From assembly GCA_963765075.1 (NCBI GenBank), contig CAVXVA010000008.1:682001-746000 (forward strand): a stretch of 64,000 bases of DNA, read 5' to 3'. The stretch is from JAENVU01 sp963765075. Lineage in GTDB: Bacteria > Actinomycetota > Acidimicrobiia > IMCC26256 > JAENVU01. The translations under genes and the position numbers were made by a program. This document shows, in pieces, positions 1 through 8,536 of the stretch (the first letter of the stretch is position 1; each line of letters opens with the position of its first letter). Under the pieces are notes generated by a model. That model had not been told where the DNA came from and did not search any database. It saw only the letters and a list, made by a program, of their open reading frames with translations.

Positions 1-1
1 T

Positions 2-514
2 CTCGGCGTGCCGCCGGGCCTCTCACCGGTGACGTTCTCGCCGCGTGCGGTGGACCGGATCGGTACCCGTACGACACCGGTGCAGTCCTGGTACCTCGAC
101 CTGGGCCTGATCGGTGACTACGTGGGTGCCGCCCGCAAGTACCACCACACCGCGCCGACGGGCATGATCGTTGCCCTCCACGCCGGGCTCGGTGCGGTGC
201 TCGACGAAGGCCTGGCCGCGGTGTGGGCCCGGCATCACGAGGTCGGCCGGATGCTGCAGGCGGCGCTCGACGCGCGCGGGTTCGGACTCATCGCCCCCGA
301 GTCCGCCCGGTTGCCGCAACTCACCTCTGTGCGCCTGCCGACCGGTCTGGACGAACTCGCGCTGAGACAGCGACTGCTGCGCGACTTCGACATCGAAGTC
401 GGCGGCGGCCTCGGCGCGTTCGCCGGTCTGGCGTGGCGGATCGGGCTGATGGGCCACACTGCTCGGCGCCGGTCGGTGAGTGCGCTCCTCGGCGCGCTCG
501 ACGCGATCCTCTGA
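2..514 (+). CDS. Class V aminotransferase, C-terminal part (alanine-glyoxylate aminotransferase-like)
   Basis: This is the carboxy-terminal part of a PLP-dependent fold-type I, class V aminotransferase of the alanine-glyoxylate/serine-pyruvate type; the gene starts upstream of the window. The visible protein opens with LGVPPGL, the segment that in this family directly follows the PLP-binding lysine, so that lysine should lie just outside. The remaining ~170 residues hold the small domain: YHHTAPTG, the region after it, and the late segment GLGAFAGLAWRIGLMGHTA, where an Arg normally binds the substrate carboxylate. The reaction would be amino transfer from a small amino acid to a 2-oxo acid such as glyoxylate; the exact substrate cannot be told from half a protein. 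It converges with the next gene, one base separating the two stop codons. Confidence 0.85.
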   Translation, partial: LGVPPGLSPVTFSPRAVDRIGTRTTPVQSWYLDLGLIGDYVGAARKYHHTAPTGMIVALHAGLGAVLDEGLAAVWARHHEVGRMLQAALDARGFGLIAPESARLPQLTSVRLPTGLDELALRQRLLRDFDIEVGGGLGAFAGLAWRIGLMGHTARRRSVSALLGALDAIL

Positions 515-515
515 G

Positions 516-971
516 CTAGGAACGCGTGGCCGCGTCCAACGCGGCGAGGGTCGCTTCCATGCCCGTGCGGTTGTGGCTCTCGCGGTCGGCGACACCCGAC
601 GCGAACTTGCCGAGAAACTTCGCGAGTCCACCGCGGTTGTCGGTCCAGGTTTCGGTGACGTGGCAGCCGGTCTCGGTCGGAGTCAAGTCGTACCGCCACG
701 TGGCGATGGCCATCGGCCCGGCCTTGACGACGAACTCGAAGGCCTGCCCCGGTTCGCAGACGGTGACTTCGCAATCGGTCGACCAGGACTTCTTGCCGTT
801 GGCGTTGCTCCCCTTGAACCGTGCGCCGACCGCGACGCCCGACGCGCCCTTGACCCAACTGCCGCCTTGGGATTCGGGCGACCACTCGCCCATCCGGGTG
901 ATGTCGGTCACGAGGGCCCAGACCGACTCGGCGGGGGCGGCGATGTCGCGCGACACAGTGATGTCAGGCAT
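516..971 (-). CDS. SRPBCC-family protein (polyketide cyclase/dehydrase-like)
   Basis: A 151-residue START-like (SRPBCC) fold protein. The start at MPDITVSRDIAAP is chosen because this is the usual beginning of the fold; the longer reading frame upstream looks non-coding. The typical first strand is followed by the helix PAESVWALVTDITRMGEWSP, then a Gly-rich turn and the strand TWRYDLTPTETGCHVTETW. Such proteins bind hydrophobic ligands in a central cavity; many actinobacterial members have no known substrate. No enzymatic motif is visible. A TACCCT box about 35 bases upstream of the start could be its -10 element with a short leader. The gene stands alone, converging with the aminotransferase. 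Confidence 0.82.
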   Translation of the reverse strand: MPDITVSRDIAAPAESVWALVTDITRMGEWSPESQGGSWVKGASGVAVGARFKGSNANGKKSWSTDCEVTVCEPGQAFEFVVKAGPMAIATWRYDLTPTETGCHVTETWTDNRGGLAKFLGKFASGVADRESHNRTGMEATLAALDAATRS

Positions 972-1069
972 GGGTTGGCGCTTTCGGTGAGGGAAGACCG
1001 GAGGGTACCGCAGCGAATCCGAGGCCGCCCTAGTCTTTGCGGGTCTGGCACCGACGAGAGCAGGTTCCC

Positions 1070-1783
1070 GTGGCAGGGTTGACGGTCGTGACATGGAACG
1101 CGCAAGGGAGTCACGGACTGGACGTTGCCGCCGCGGCCGCCGGGTTGGAGGGGTTCGATCCCGACATCGTGCTCATGCAGGAGGTACAGCGCCGCCAGTT
1201 GGGGGCCCTGGGTCGTGCGCTCGGCCCCTACGAGGCGCGATGGCGGTTCAAGCATTGGTCGATCACGTTGCCGGCCGAAGGTCTGGGCATCCTCTCGCGG
1301 CTTGCCCTCACGGACGTCCACGTCCAGACACTCGCCCAGCGGTGGCGGCTCTGGGATTGGCGGCGACGAATCGCGGTGCACGCGAGGGCAGCTATCGGCG
1401 ATGGATCGGTCGCGGTCGTCGATGTTCATCTCGGGGCCGGCGTCACGATGGATGAGCGCGTGCGCCAAGCCGAGGACGTGATGGCGCACACGACGAAGGA
1501 CAGCATCATCGCCGGGGATCTCAATGGCCGGCCATCGAGTGCAGTGCTGGCCGCGTGCGCTCGGCGGGGTTGGCGCGATGCCGAGCACCGCATCCGCGCG
1601 GTGGCGGCCTGCCCGGCGACCAACTGGGAGCCGGGTCCGCGCACGGCGCCACCGACCCAGCGGTTGGACTACCTGCTCGTCGGCGATGCGATCACCGTGG
1701 AGGATGCGTACGTGCCCGACGACTGGGGCTACTGGGCGAAGCTCAGCGACCACGTCCCCGTGGTCGCGCGGCTACGTACTTGA
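1070..1783 (+). CDS. Endonuclease/exonuclease/phosphatase-family protein
   Basis: A 237-residue metal-dependent phosphodiesterase-fold protein (EEP superfamily: DNase I, AP endonuclease, sphingomyelinase). Motifs in order: TWNAQG near the N-terminus, QEVQ with the metal-binding Glu (~residue 40), VDVHLGAG (~130), GDLNGRPSS with the Asp-Asn pair (~155), and the terminal SDHVPVVARL with catalytic Asp-His. These are the expected active-site residues, so it is probably active, on either nucleic acid or a phospholipid/phosphate ester. The GTG start is chosen because a purine-rich GAGAGCAGG precedes it and because translation from it begins at the first strand of the fold; an in-frame TTG 33 bases upstream adds only unlikely residues. 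Its 3' end overlaps the convergent oligoribonuclease gene by 12 bases. Confidence 0.82.
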   Translation: MAGLTVVTWNAQGSHGLDVAAAAAGLEGFDPDIVLMQEVQRRQLGALGRALGPYEARWRFKHWSITLPAEGLGILSRLALTDVHVQTLAQRWRLWDWRRRIAVHARAAIGDGSVAVVDVHLGAGVTMDERVRQAEDVMAHTTKDSIIAGDLNGRPSSAVLAACARRGWRDAEHRIRAVAACPATNWEPGPRTAPPTQRLDYLLVGDAITVEDAYVPDDWGYWAKLSDHVPVVARLRT

Positions 1784-2398
1784 CGGGGTGGTGGCGTCGC
1801 CGGGCGGCACCAAGAAGTGGTCCCGGTAGTAGCGCATCTCTTCGAGCGACTCCCGAATGTCGTCGAGAGCACGGTGTGACTCCTGCTTGCCCGGTCGGCC
1901 TTTGTACACCGAGGGGTTCCAGCGCCGACACAGTTCTTTGAACGAACTCACGTCGATGCTTCGGTAGTGCAAGTACTGATCCAGTTCGGGGAGGTACCGG
2001 TCGAGGAACCGCCGATCGACGCCGATCGAGTTGCCGCAGAGCGGCGTGGCGTTCTCCGGGACTCGGGCTCGCAGATACTCGAGGGCCTGAGCACCGGCGT
2101 CGGCGAGCGTGAGCGTCGATGCCGCCATCTGGTCGAGCAGGCCGCTCTTGGTGTGCATGTTCCGGACGAAGTCGTCCATGTGCTCGAGGTCGGTCGCGCT
2201 CGCGTGAATGATCAGATCGATGCCGTCGTCGAGGAGTTCGAGGTCGGAGTTGGTCAGGAGCACCGCGATTTCGACGATCGTGTGCTTCGCGGTGTCGAGA
2301 CCCGTCATTTCCAGATCGATCCACGCCAGAGCGTCGGGATACGGCGGTCCTGGCGCGGTCGGTGCAGTGGGGGCAGGCGCGGGCTCAGAGGTGGTCAC
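1772..2398 (-). CDS. orn: Oligoribonuclease
   Basis: A 3'-to-5' exoribonuclease of the DEDDh family that finishes RNA decay by degrading 2-5 nt fragments (and pGpG) in the cytoplasm. DEDDh residues are visible: D28 and E30 in WIDLEMTGLD, an Asp in CGNSIGVDRRFL, and the HRALDDI motif near the C-terminus. It has 208 residues against about 180 for the family; the excess is a Pro/Ala-rich N-terminal extension of ~22 residues. The GTG start is supported by a TACTCT box (2406-2411) ending 7 bases before it, which suggests leaderless transcription. It is divergent from the acyl-CoA synthetase, whose own box lies 15 bases away. Confidence 0.92.
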   Translation of the reverse strand: MTTSEPAPAPTAPTAPGPPYPDALAWIDLEMTGLDTAKHTIVEIAVLLTNSDLELLDDGIDLIIHASATDLEHMDDFVRNMHTKSGLLDQMAASTLTLADAGAQALEYLRARVPENATPLCGNSIGVDRRFLDRYLPELDQYLHYRSIDVSSFKELCRRWNPSVYKGRPGKQESHRALDDIRESLEEMRYYRDHFLVPPGDATTPSST

Positions 2399-2405
2399 AC
2401 CGCCC

Positions 2406-2432
2406 AGAGTACGCGGCGCTCCCCGGTATCCT
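2406..2432. promoter_or_regulatory. Back-to-back leaderless promoters (orn / acyl-CoA synthetase)
   Basis: Two -10-like hexamers face away from each other in a 40-base divergent gap. TACTCT on the minus strand (2406-2411) ends 7 bases before the orn GTG. TATCCT on the plus strand (2427-2432) ends 6 bases before the synthetase GTG. The spacing places each transcription start at or within a base or two of the start codon. No clear -35 element is seen for either. Confidence 0.55.
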
Positions 2433-2438
2433 GCGCCG

Positions 2439-4403
2439 GTGCCCGCTACCCCCGCCGCCTGGAGTCCGTCGCCGGAGTTTCTGACCGAGAGCAACGTGGC
2501 TCGGTTCATGGCCGCGCACGGGTTCACCGACTTCGCCGCACTCCGTGACCGGTCGATCGCCGATCCGGACTGGTTCTGGGACGCCTTCGTGCAGTTCGCC
2601 GGCCTTCCCTTCTCCACGCCGTACTCGGCCGTGCTCGACGAGAGCGTCGGCATCGAATGGGCGACCTGGTTCACGGGCGGTCGGCTCAACGCGGCCGCGG
2701 TCTGCGTGGACCGGTGGGCCGACGATCCGCAGCGGCGGGATCATCCCGCGATTCTCTGGGAGGGGGAGGAAGGTCCGGCGCGCTCGGTGACCTACGGCGA
2801 ACTGCGAACGATGACCGACGCCCTCGCCGGTGGTCTCGCCGCCCGGGGAGTTGGCGAAGGCGACGCAGTGGGCGTGTTCCTCCCGATGCTCCCCGAGACG
2901 GTGGCCGCGGTCATGGCGGTCGCCAAGCTCGGTGCCATCTTCTTGCCGATCTTTTCCGGATACGGACCCGAGGCGGTCGCGGTCCGCCTCGAGGAAGGCG
3001 CGGCCACGGCGTTGATCACCGCCGACGGCACGACCCGGCGCGCCAAGGTCGTCCCGATGAAGGAGACGGCCGACGCCGCGCTGGCGCTGGCCACCGGGGT
3101 CGAGACCGTCGTGGTGGTGCCGCGGCTCGGTATCGACGTGCCGATGGTCCCGGGGCGAGACCTCACACTGGCCGAGTGCGGGGACCTGGCCTCGTCGGCG
3201 CGTTTCGAAACACCGGCGTTCGATGCCGAGCATCCGTTGTTCGTCGCATACACGAGTGGCACGACGGGCAAGCCGAAAGGCGTCGTGCACGTGCACGGCG
3301 GGTTCGTGGTGAAGATCGCCGAGGAGGTCGGCTTCCAGGCCGACTGTCGCTCGGTCCCCACCGGCGGCGACCGCGACGACGTGTTGTTCTGGCTGACTGA
3401 TCTGGGCTGGATCATGGGCCCATGGCAGATCTTCGGCACCCTCGCCCTCGGTGCGACGATGTTTTGCTTCGATGGCGCGCCCGACTACCCGGGCCCCGAC
3501 CGGCTCTGGGCGATGGTCGAGCGGCATCGCATCTCGATCGTGGGCATTTCGCCGACGTTGGTCCGGGCGCTCATGGCCCACGGCGAGGAGCCGGTGCGGG
3601 CGCACGATCTGTCGTCGTTGCGGGTGCTGGGTTCGACCGGTGAGCCGTGGAACGAAGGTCCGTGGTGGTGGTACTTCGATGTGGTCGGTGGCGGGCGGTG
3701 TCCGATCATCAACGTCAGCGGCGGGACCGAGGTGGGGTGCTTCCTCGCTCCGCACGTCGTCGAGCCCATCGCGCCGTGTTCACTCGGCGGCCCCGCACTC
3801 GGGTGCGCGGTGGATGTGGTCGACGACGACTGTCAGCCGATCCGGGGGGCGGTCGGCGAGTTGATCTGTCGGCGTCCGTGGCCGGCCATGACCCGGGGGA
3901 TGTGGAAAGAACCGGATCGCTACATCGAGACGTACTGGTCGCGCTGGCCGGGGGTGTGGTGGCACGGCGACTGGGCGTCGATCGACGAGGACGGTCAATG
4001 GTTCCTCCACGGTCGTTCCGACGACACGATCAAGTTGGCGGGCAAGCGGTTGGGCCCGGCCGAAGTCGAAACTGCATTGGTCGAACATCCCGCGGTGGTG
4101 GAGGCCGCGGCGATCGGCATGCCCGACGAACTCAAAGGGGAGACCCTCGTCGGCTACGTCGTATTGGCGCCGGGCACCCGCCCGTCGGAGGAGTTGCGCG
4201 CCGAGCTGCGAGCCGCAGTGGCCGGCGCGCTCGGCAAATCGTTCACACCATCGGGGATCTACTTCACGACCGCCTTGCCCAAGACGCGCAGCAACAAGGT
4301 CATGCGCCGCGCGATCCGGGCCGTTGCGCTCGGACAGGCGCCGGGAGATCTCTCCGGGCTCGAGGACGCCAGTGCGCTCGACGCGATCGCGACGGCCGAA
4401 TGA
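2439..4403 (+). CDS. AMP-forming acyl-CoA synthetase (acetyl/propionyl/acetoacetyl-CoA synthetase-like)
   Basis: A 654-residue ANL-superfamily ligase that activates a carboxylic acid to the acyl-adenylate and transfers it to CoA. The P-loop YTSGTTGKPKG is at ~271-281, the aromatic/adenylate motif NVSGGTEVG at ~426, the hinge GDW...HGRSDDTIKLAGKRLG at ~509-538, and the C-terminal catalytic lysine K620 in the segment SNKVMRR. Length and the N-terminal 80-residue cap match acetyl-CoA synthetases rather than shorter fatty-acid ligases, so a short-chain substrate is likely. The GTG start is chosen because it leaves the usual N-terminal cap and lies 6 bases after a TATCCT box. The stop overlaps the start of the GNAT gene (ATGA). 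Confidence 0.88.
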   Translation: MPATPAAWSPSPEFLTESNVARFMAAHGFTDFAALRDRSIADPDWFWDAFVQFAGLPFSTPYSAVLDESVGIEWATWFTGGRLNAAAVCVDRWADDPQRRDHPAILWEGEEGPARSVTYGELRTMTDALAGGLAARGVGEGDAVGVFLPMLPETVAAVMAVAKLGAIFLPIFSGYGPEAVAVRLEEGAATALITADGTTRRAKVVPMKETADAALALATGVETVVVVPRLGIDVPMVPGRDLTLAECGDLASSARFETPAFDAEHPLFVAYTSGTTGKPKGVVHVHGGFVVKIAEEVGFQADCRSVPTGGDRDDVLFWLTDLGWIMGPWQIFGTLALGATMFCFDGAPDYPGPDRLWAMVERHRISIVGISPTLVRALMAHGEEPVRAHDLSSLRVLGSTGEPWNEGPWWWYFDVVGGGRCPIINVSGGTEVGCFLAPHVVEPIAPCSLGGPALGCAVDVVDDDCQPIRGAVGELICRRPWPAMTRGMWKEPDRYIETYWSRWPGVWWHGDWASIDEDGQWFLHGRSDDTIKLAGKRLGPAEVETALVEHPAVVEAAAIGMPDELKGETLVGYVVLAPGTRPSEELRAELRAAVAGALGKSFTPSGIYFTTALPKTRSNKVMRRAIRAVALGQAPGDLSGLEDASALDAIATAE

Positions 4404-4984
4404 GACGGCACGAGGGCCCGAAGCTCGTCGGGGATCGAGTGTTGCTGCGCCCTCTGCGCGCCCGGGATTTTCCTGCGTGGCGTGAAGTGCGGGTGGCCAG
4501 CCGGGTCTGGTTGGAGCCCTGGGAGCCGCGACCGGAACCGGGCGCGCCCGATCCCGCCAGCGATATCGAAGTGTTTCGCGCTCGGTGCGCGGCGTGGGAC
4601 CGTCAGCGTCAGTTCGACGCCGCGTACGGGTTCGGCCTGTTCCTGACCGACGACCGTTTCATCGGTGAGGTGAGCCTCGGATCGGTGCAGCGGGGGCCGT
4701 TCCAGTCCGCCGCCGTGGGGTACTGGATCGACGAGCGGTGTGCCGGCCAGGGCTACGTGCCCGAAGGGGTCACGCTGATCCTGGGCTACGGGTTCGACGA
4801 GCTGCACCTCCATCGCATGGAAGCTGCGATCGTCCCGCGCAATATCGCGAGCCGACGGGTCGCGGAAAAGCTGGGGCTCCGCGAGGAGGGAACCTCGCGC
4901 GGATTCCTTCAGATCGCGGGCGTCTACGAAGACCACGTCCGCTACGCGATCACCGCCGAGGAGTGGGCCGCACGCGGCGGCTGA
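4400..4984 (+). CDS. GNAT-family N-acetyltransferase (RimJ/RimL-like)
   Basis: A 194-residue acetyltransferase of the ribosomal-protein/N-terminal acetylating type. The family pattern is visible: VLLRPLRARDFPAWREVR at the N-terminus, the IGEVSLGSV strand, VGYWIDERCAGQGYVPEGV with a variant of the acetyl-CoA-binding R/QxxGxG/A loop, and LHRMEAAIVPRNIASRRVAEKLG, the diagnostic stretch following it. It would transfer acetyl from acetyl-CoA to an amine, perhaps a protein N-terminus. Its ATG overlaps the synthetase stop, so the two are translationally coupled, which places acetyl-CoA production beside its use. The target is unknown. Confidence 0.87.
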   Translation: MRRHEGPKLVGDRVLLRPLRARDFPAWREVRVASRVWLEPWEPRPEPGAPDPASDIEVFRARCAAWDRQRQFDAAYGFGLFLTDDRFIGEVSLGSVQRGPFQSAAVGYWIDERCAGQGYVPEGVTLILGYGFDELHLHRMEAAIVPRNIASRRVAEKLGLREEGTSRGFLQIAGVYEDHVRYAITAEEWAARGG

Positions 4985-4989
4985 CGCGC

Positions 4990-5604
4990 CTAGCCGAGGA
5001 CGCGAAACGACGTGGTCAGACGTTCGAACGGGCCGCGATCGGAGTTCGGCGTCTTCGCGGTGATGGTGTACAGGCGGTCGGCGCGCAGGATCAGCTGGGT
5101 GTGCCACGTGCTGGAGCCGTCGGTGTAGACGATCTCCTTGACTGCCACGTCGATGATCGGCGTGGGCGTGGTCTGCGAGACGATGCTGTTCCCACTCGCG
5201 ACTTGCGCGCTGATCTGGTTGAGCGCGCTCCGGTAGTTGTCGAGGAGCGAGCTGGGTTGTGGCGACTGGGTCACGGTGAACTCGTAGCCGGATCCGGGAT
5301 TGCTCGACGCCCGCCAGATCTTGCCGTACTCGTTGAGGTCCGTCGTGATGTCGGGTTTCGTGGGCATCGCGACCGTGAACCCGGCCTCGGGGCTGGCGAA
5401 GGTTTCGCCGATGTCCTTGTTGACGTATTGGGTGATGAGCGATCCCGCCGACGGGTTGATCCAGCGCGTCCACACCCACCAACCGACGGTGAGGAGGACG
5501 GCGCCGAGACACAGCCACGCGACGAGAGTGGTCAGCGGGTTGGCGGAGCTGCGGTCCACGACGATGGCCTCGATCGGCTCGTCGGTTTCCTCGATCTCGA
5601 CCAC
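4990..5604 (-). CDS. Single-span membrane protein of unknown function
   Basis: About 204 residues: an acidic N-terminal tail, one strongly hydrophobic segment at ~25-47, and an outer domain of ~150 residues with a strand-rich look (FTVAMPTKPDI, YGKIWRASS, VKEIVYTDGS, YTITAKTPN). The outer domain resembles small secreted lipid- or ligand-binding modules in which a fold is built around FxVxMP-type strands, but no family could be assigned with confidence. The GTG start is chosen because it is the first start after the end of the upstream crotonase gene (38 bases) and removes non-coding-like sequence. It is last in the minus-strand run acyltransferase, epimerase, crotonase, membrane protein. Confidence 0.7.
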   Translation of the reverse strand: MVEIEETDEPIEAIVVDRSSANPLTTLVAWLCLGAVLLTVGWWVWTRWINPSAGSLITQYVNKDIGETFASPEAGFTVAMPTKPDITTDLNEYGKIWRASSNPGSGYEFTVTQSPQPSSLLDNYRSALNQISAQVASGNSIVSQTTPTPIIDVAVKEIVYTDGSSTWHTQLILRADRLYTITAKTPNSDRGPFERLTTSFRVLG

Positions 5605-5642
5605 TGAGTGAGCGTATCCGGAGTCCGCCCTCGCGCTGGAGG

Positions 5643-6383
5643 TCAGCGCGGTTTCGGTGCCGGCGGGAACTGCGATCGCAGCGACCACACCTGATGTTCG
5701 AGTTCGAACCGCATCGCGGCATCGTGTTCGGTGATCGTCGGTGTGTGGCGCAGGGTGGCCTTGGTGCGCACCGAGAGGTCCCGGGCAACTTCACCGGCGC
5801 GGGTGGCCATCTCGATGGCGTGAGCCACGAGGGTGTCGTCGGCAACGCACTCCCAGGCCAGGCCGATCTCGGCGGCGCGGGGCCCGTCGATGCGAGCACC
5901 GAACAAGTTCATCGCGGCGCTGGCTTGGGGGCCGACGGCCCGGTCGAGCAGCCAGGTGTTGCCCCCTCCGGGGTGAATGCCGATCCGGAGGAAGCGAGCG
6001 TCGAAGATCGCGCTGGTGCCGGCCAGCCGCACATCGCACGCCAGTGCCAGGTTGAGGCCGGCGCCGACCGCGGGGCCGTTGACTGCCGCGATCGTCGGGA
6101 GGGGCGAATCCAGGATCCGCAGAAAGCCCGCGTAGATGTCGCGCACCTCGGCGGGTTCCTCGGTACCGTCGGCCATCGCCTTGAGCGCGTTCACGTCGGC
6201 ACCTGAGCAGAACGCCGTGCCGGCGCCGGTGATCACCACGGCACCGATCTCGGGGTCGGCATCCAGGTCGTCCATCGTGCTGAGGATCTCGGCGACCAAT
6301 GGCGCTGTCATCGCGTTACGCCGATCGGGGTCGTCGAGGGTGAGGAGCGCGACGCGGTCGTGACGTTCCAGGTGGACAGGCAT
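5643..6383 (-). CDS. Enoyl-CoA hydratase/isomerase (crotonase family)
   Basis: A 246-residue crotonase-fold protein. It shows the CoA-binding and oxyanion-hole segments expected: GAGTAFCSGADVNAL (~55-70), then VNGPAVGAGLNLALACDVRLA (~100-120), and the RIGIHPGGGNTWLL stretch that in hydratases carries or neighbours the catalytic acids. The reaction would be hydration or isomerisation of a 2-enoyl-CoA. Start at MPVHLERHDRVALLTL fits the family's first strand. Only four bases separate it from the epimerase upstream, so it belongs to the acyltransferase-epimerase run, which suggests a lipid-related role. Confidence 0.88.
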   Translation of the reverse strand: MPVHLERHDRVALLTLDDPDRRNAMTAPLVAEILSTMDDLDADPEIGAVVITGAGTAFCSGADVNALKAMADGTEEPAEVRDIYAGFLRILDSPLPTIAAVNGPAVGAGLNLALACDVRLAGTSAIFDARFLRIGIHPGGGNTWLLDRAVGPQASAAMNLFGARIDGPRAAEIGLAWECVADDTLVAHAIEMATRAGEVARDLSVRTKATLRHTPTITEHDAAMRFELEHQVWSLRSQFPPAPKPR

Positions 6384-6387
6384 GGGG

Positions 6388-7431
6388 TCAGCCTTGGTCG
6401 CGAACGATGGCGGGGGAGTGTCGGAAGAACGTTTCGACGTCGCGCTCGTACCGGTAGGACGGGCTGTTGCTGCCGACGGCCGTTTCCAGGCGGAGGCTGC
6501 GAGCGAAGGCATCGACGGTGCCCGCCGTCGAGTACTGGTACCGGAAGCCGGACCGCTTGAACGGGCTGTTGTCGACGGCCCGCCCGTATCGCAGGACACT
6601 CAGCACCTCGGGCGGGAGGTCGATGATGCGGGCCAGCCGCAACGGCTCGACGGCCCACTGGGTGAGCACCGGGGGCAGCGCGATTCGGCGCCGGCCCACG
6701 ATGGCGCACACTTCACTCCACGGCAGCGTTCCGTCACCGGCGACGTTGAAGATGCCGGGGACGTCGTTGCGCGTTGCATAGACCAGCGCGCCCGTGACGT
6801 CGTCTTCGTGGGTGAACTGCATCCGGGGGTCGAATCCGAGGATCTCGGGCGCGACGGGGAGTCGCAATGCCCGGGAGAACGGTGTGGTGACGTCGTCGCC
6901 GAGCACGTTGGTGAACCGGAGCTTGGTCACGGTCACGTGCGGGTTGTCGATCGCGAAGTCCCGAACGAAGGAACCCGCTTCGAGGAGCGACCGTTCGACC
7001 CGGGTCCGCGGGGCGCGAGTTCGCGTCATCGACTCACGAAAGAAGTACGGGTCCTGGTAGTTCGCGCCGTACGTGAGCGTCGAACTCTTCACGATCACCT
7101 TGCGGACGGGGCTCCCTGCCGCGCCGGCGGCCGCGAGCAGGTTCATCGTGCCGATGACGTTGATCTCGTGCAGGGCGCGGCCCGGAAGTTCCGTCGATCC
7201 CACTACCAAGTGCGTGTGCAGGATCGTGTCGACCTGGGTCGCGCGCACGATTCGATCGAGGATCGAATAGTTGGAGTCGGACTTGACGAACTCGGTGCGT
7301 TCGAGCGGAAGGCAAGGTTCGTCGGTGTCGAGTCCGACGATCATCTCGACTTCGGGGTAGGCCTCGAGTCGTTGCGCGAGGTGGCTCCCCCAGAAGGTGC
7401 CGAGACCGGTGACGAGGATGCGCATGCCCAT
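6388..7431 (-). CDS. NAD-dependent epimerase/dehydratase (extended SDR)
   Basis: A 347-residue extended short-chain dehydrogenase. The nucleotide-binding glycine motif is VTGLGTFWG near residues 7-15, somewhat unusual where GxxGxxG is normal. LHTHLVVGS precedes the central strand; the expected YxxxK is not obvious, and TYGANYQDPYFF occupies the region. The C-terminal half (FNVAGDGTLPWSEVCAIVGRRRIALPP) is typical of actinobacterial sugar/steroid SDRs next to acyltransferases. It starts 3 bases after the end of the PlsC-like gene, so the two are co-transcribed. The substrate is unknown; a modified lipid or sterol-like alcohol is possible from context only. Confidence 0.8.
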   Translation of the reverse strand: MGMRILVTGLGTFWGSHLAQRLEAYPEVEMIVGLDTDEPCLPLERTEFVKSDSNYSILDRIVRATQVDTILHTHLVVGSTELPGRALHEINVIGTMNLLAAAGAAGSPVRKVIVKSSTLTYGANYQDPYFFRESMTRTRAPRTRVERSLLEAGSFVRDFAIDNPHVTVTKLRFTNVLGDDVTTPFSRALRLPVAPEILGFDPRMQFTHEDDVTGALVYATRNDVPGIFNVAGDGTLPWSEVCAIVGRRRIALPPVLTQWAVEPLRLARIIDLPPEVLSVLRYGRAVDNSPFKRSGFRYQYSTAGTVDAFARSLRLETAVGSNSPSYRYERDVETFFRHSPAIVRDQG

Positions 7432-7434
7432 GAC

Positions 7435-8457
7435 TCAGCCGAACCAAACACTGCGGCGGGTGCGCAGCATGTCGTAGAGCGCGTCTTGGATGGCATCGCG
7501 GATGCGATCGGAGTCGGCCATGACCTGGGCCCGTGGGTAACGCTCCTGGTCGGGGGCGACATCGAAATAGACCGGTGGAAGCACCCGGATCCGGAACTTC
7601 GCCGGGAAGTACACGGCGGCACCGAGCGGGCCGAGCGCCAACATGTTCGCGGTGACCGGGAAGTACGGGAGGTTCGTGAGGGCAGCCAACCGCCGGCTCT
7701 TGAACATGATCGGCATCGCCTCTTCGTTGCCGACGACTGCGATCGGGATGACGGGGACGCCGGAGCGCATCGCGATCTCGATGAAGCCGGCGCGCCCGAA
7801 GCGGTGCAGCTTGTAGCGATCCCGGTAGATCTTGCCGGTGCCCTTGGTCCCCTCCGGGAAGACCAACACGAGTTGGCCGTCGTCTTTCAAGAGGCGATAG
7901 GCGTTGTCGGGGTGTGCGGCCACACCGCCGAGTCGTGACCACATCGTGCCAACGAAGGGAATCGCGCGGAACAGGTTCTCGGCCAGGCCGTACACCGGGC
8001 GATGGAGTTCGGTTTCGATACCGTGCATGATCACGGGTGCGTCGGCCGGGATCGCACCCGCGTGATTCGCGACCAGGAGCGCACCGCCGTGCTCCGGGAT
8101 GTGCTCGAGGCCTTCCCACTCGGCGCGGAACCAGTGCTTGTAGATGGGGTCGTAGATCCGGCGGGCGAGCTCCCGCATGTGTTCGCTGCGTCCGTACGCG
8201 TCGACGTCGCCGCGGCGGATTTCGTGTTCCTCGGGCTCGAGGTCGAGTCGCTCGGGGCGATCGTTCCGCGGCGCGGGGACGAGGGCGACGCTGCGCGCCA
8301 CCTGACTCTCGGCCTCGGTGAGGTCGACGACGGGCGCGACCGGGCTCGTGGTCTGAGCCGGCGGTAGTGGTGTGGGCGGGGTAACGCCGTCGTCGGACTC
8401 GGGAAGATCGGGCACGCGGACTCCGGGCGGGATTGTGACACCGTGAGGCGAACGCAT
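7435..8457 (-). CDS. Lysophospholipid/glycerol-3-phosphate acyltransferase (PlsC-like)
   Basis: A 340-residue membrane-associated acyltransferase. The first ~95 residues are Pro- and acid-rich and poorly conserved; the acyltransferase domain follows. The catalytic His lies in NHAGAIPAD (~131-139), where the His-to-Asp spacing is six residues rather than the textbook four; this variant occurs in actinobacterial relatives. FPEGTKGTG (~200) is the phosphate-binding block III, and VPVIPIAVVGNEE is block IV. It would transfer an acyl chain to a lysophospholipid or related alcohol at the inner face of the membrane. It heads the run with the SDR and crotonase genes. Confidence 0.82.
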   Translation of the reverse strand: MRSPHGVTIPPGVRVPDLPESDDGVTPPTPLPPAQTTSPVAPVVDLTEAESQVARSVALVPAPRNDRPERLDLEPEEHEIRRGDVDAYGRSEHMRELARRIYDPIYKHWFRAEWEGLEHIPEHGGALLVANHAGAIPADAPVIMHGIETELHRPVYGLAENLFRAIPFVGTMWSRLGGVAAHPDNAYRLLKDDGQLVLVFPEGTKGTGKIYRDRYKLHRFGRAGFIEIAMRSGVPVIPIAVVGNEEAMPIMFKSRRLAALTNLPYFPVTANMLALGPLGAAVYFPAKFRIRVLPPVYFDVAPDQERYPRAQVMADSDRIRDAIQDALYDMLRTRRSVWFG

Positions 8458-8536
8458 CACCAGCCAAGGAAACCGCGGAATCGCCGCCGATGCAACTCGC
8501 GGACGGTGCCGACCGACCTGACGCGCCGGTGGACGG

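Noticed and set aside
6382..7938. 518-residue plus-strand frame over the epimerase and acyltransferase
   Set aside because: Same shadow effect; the minus-strand genes show complete families.
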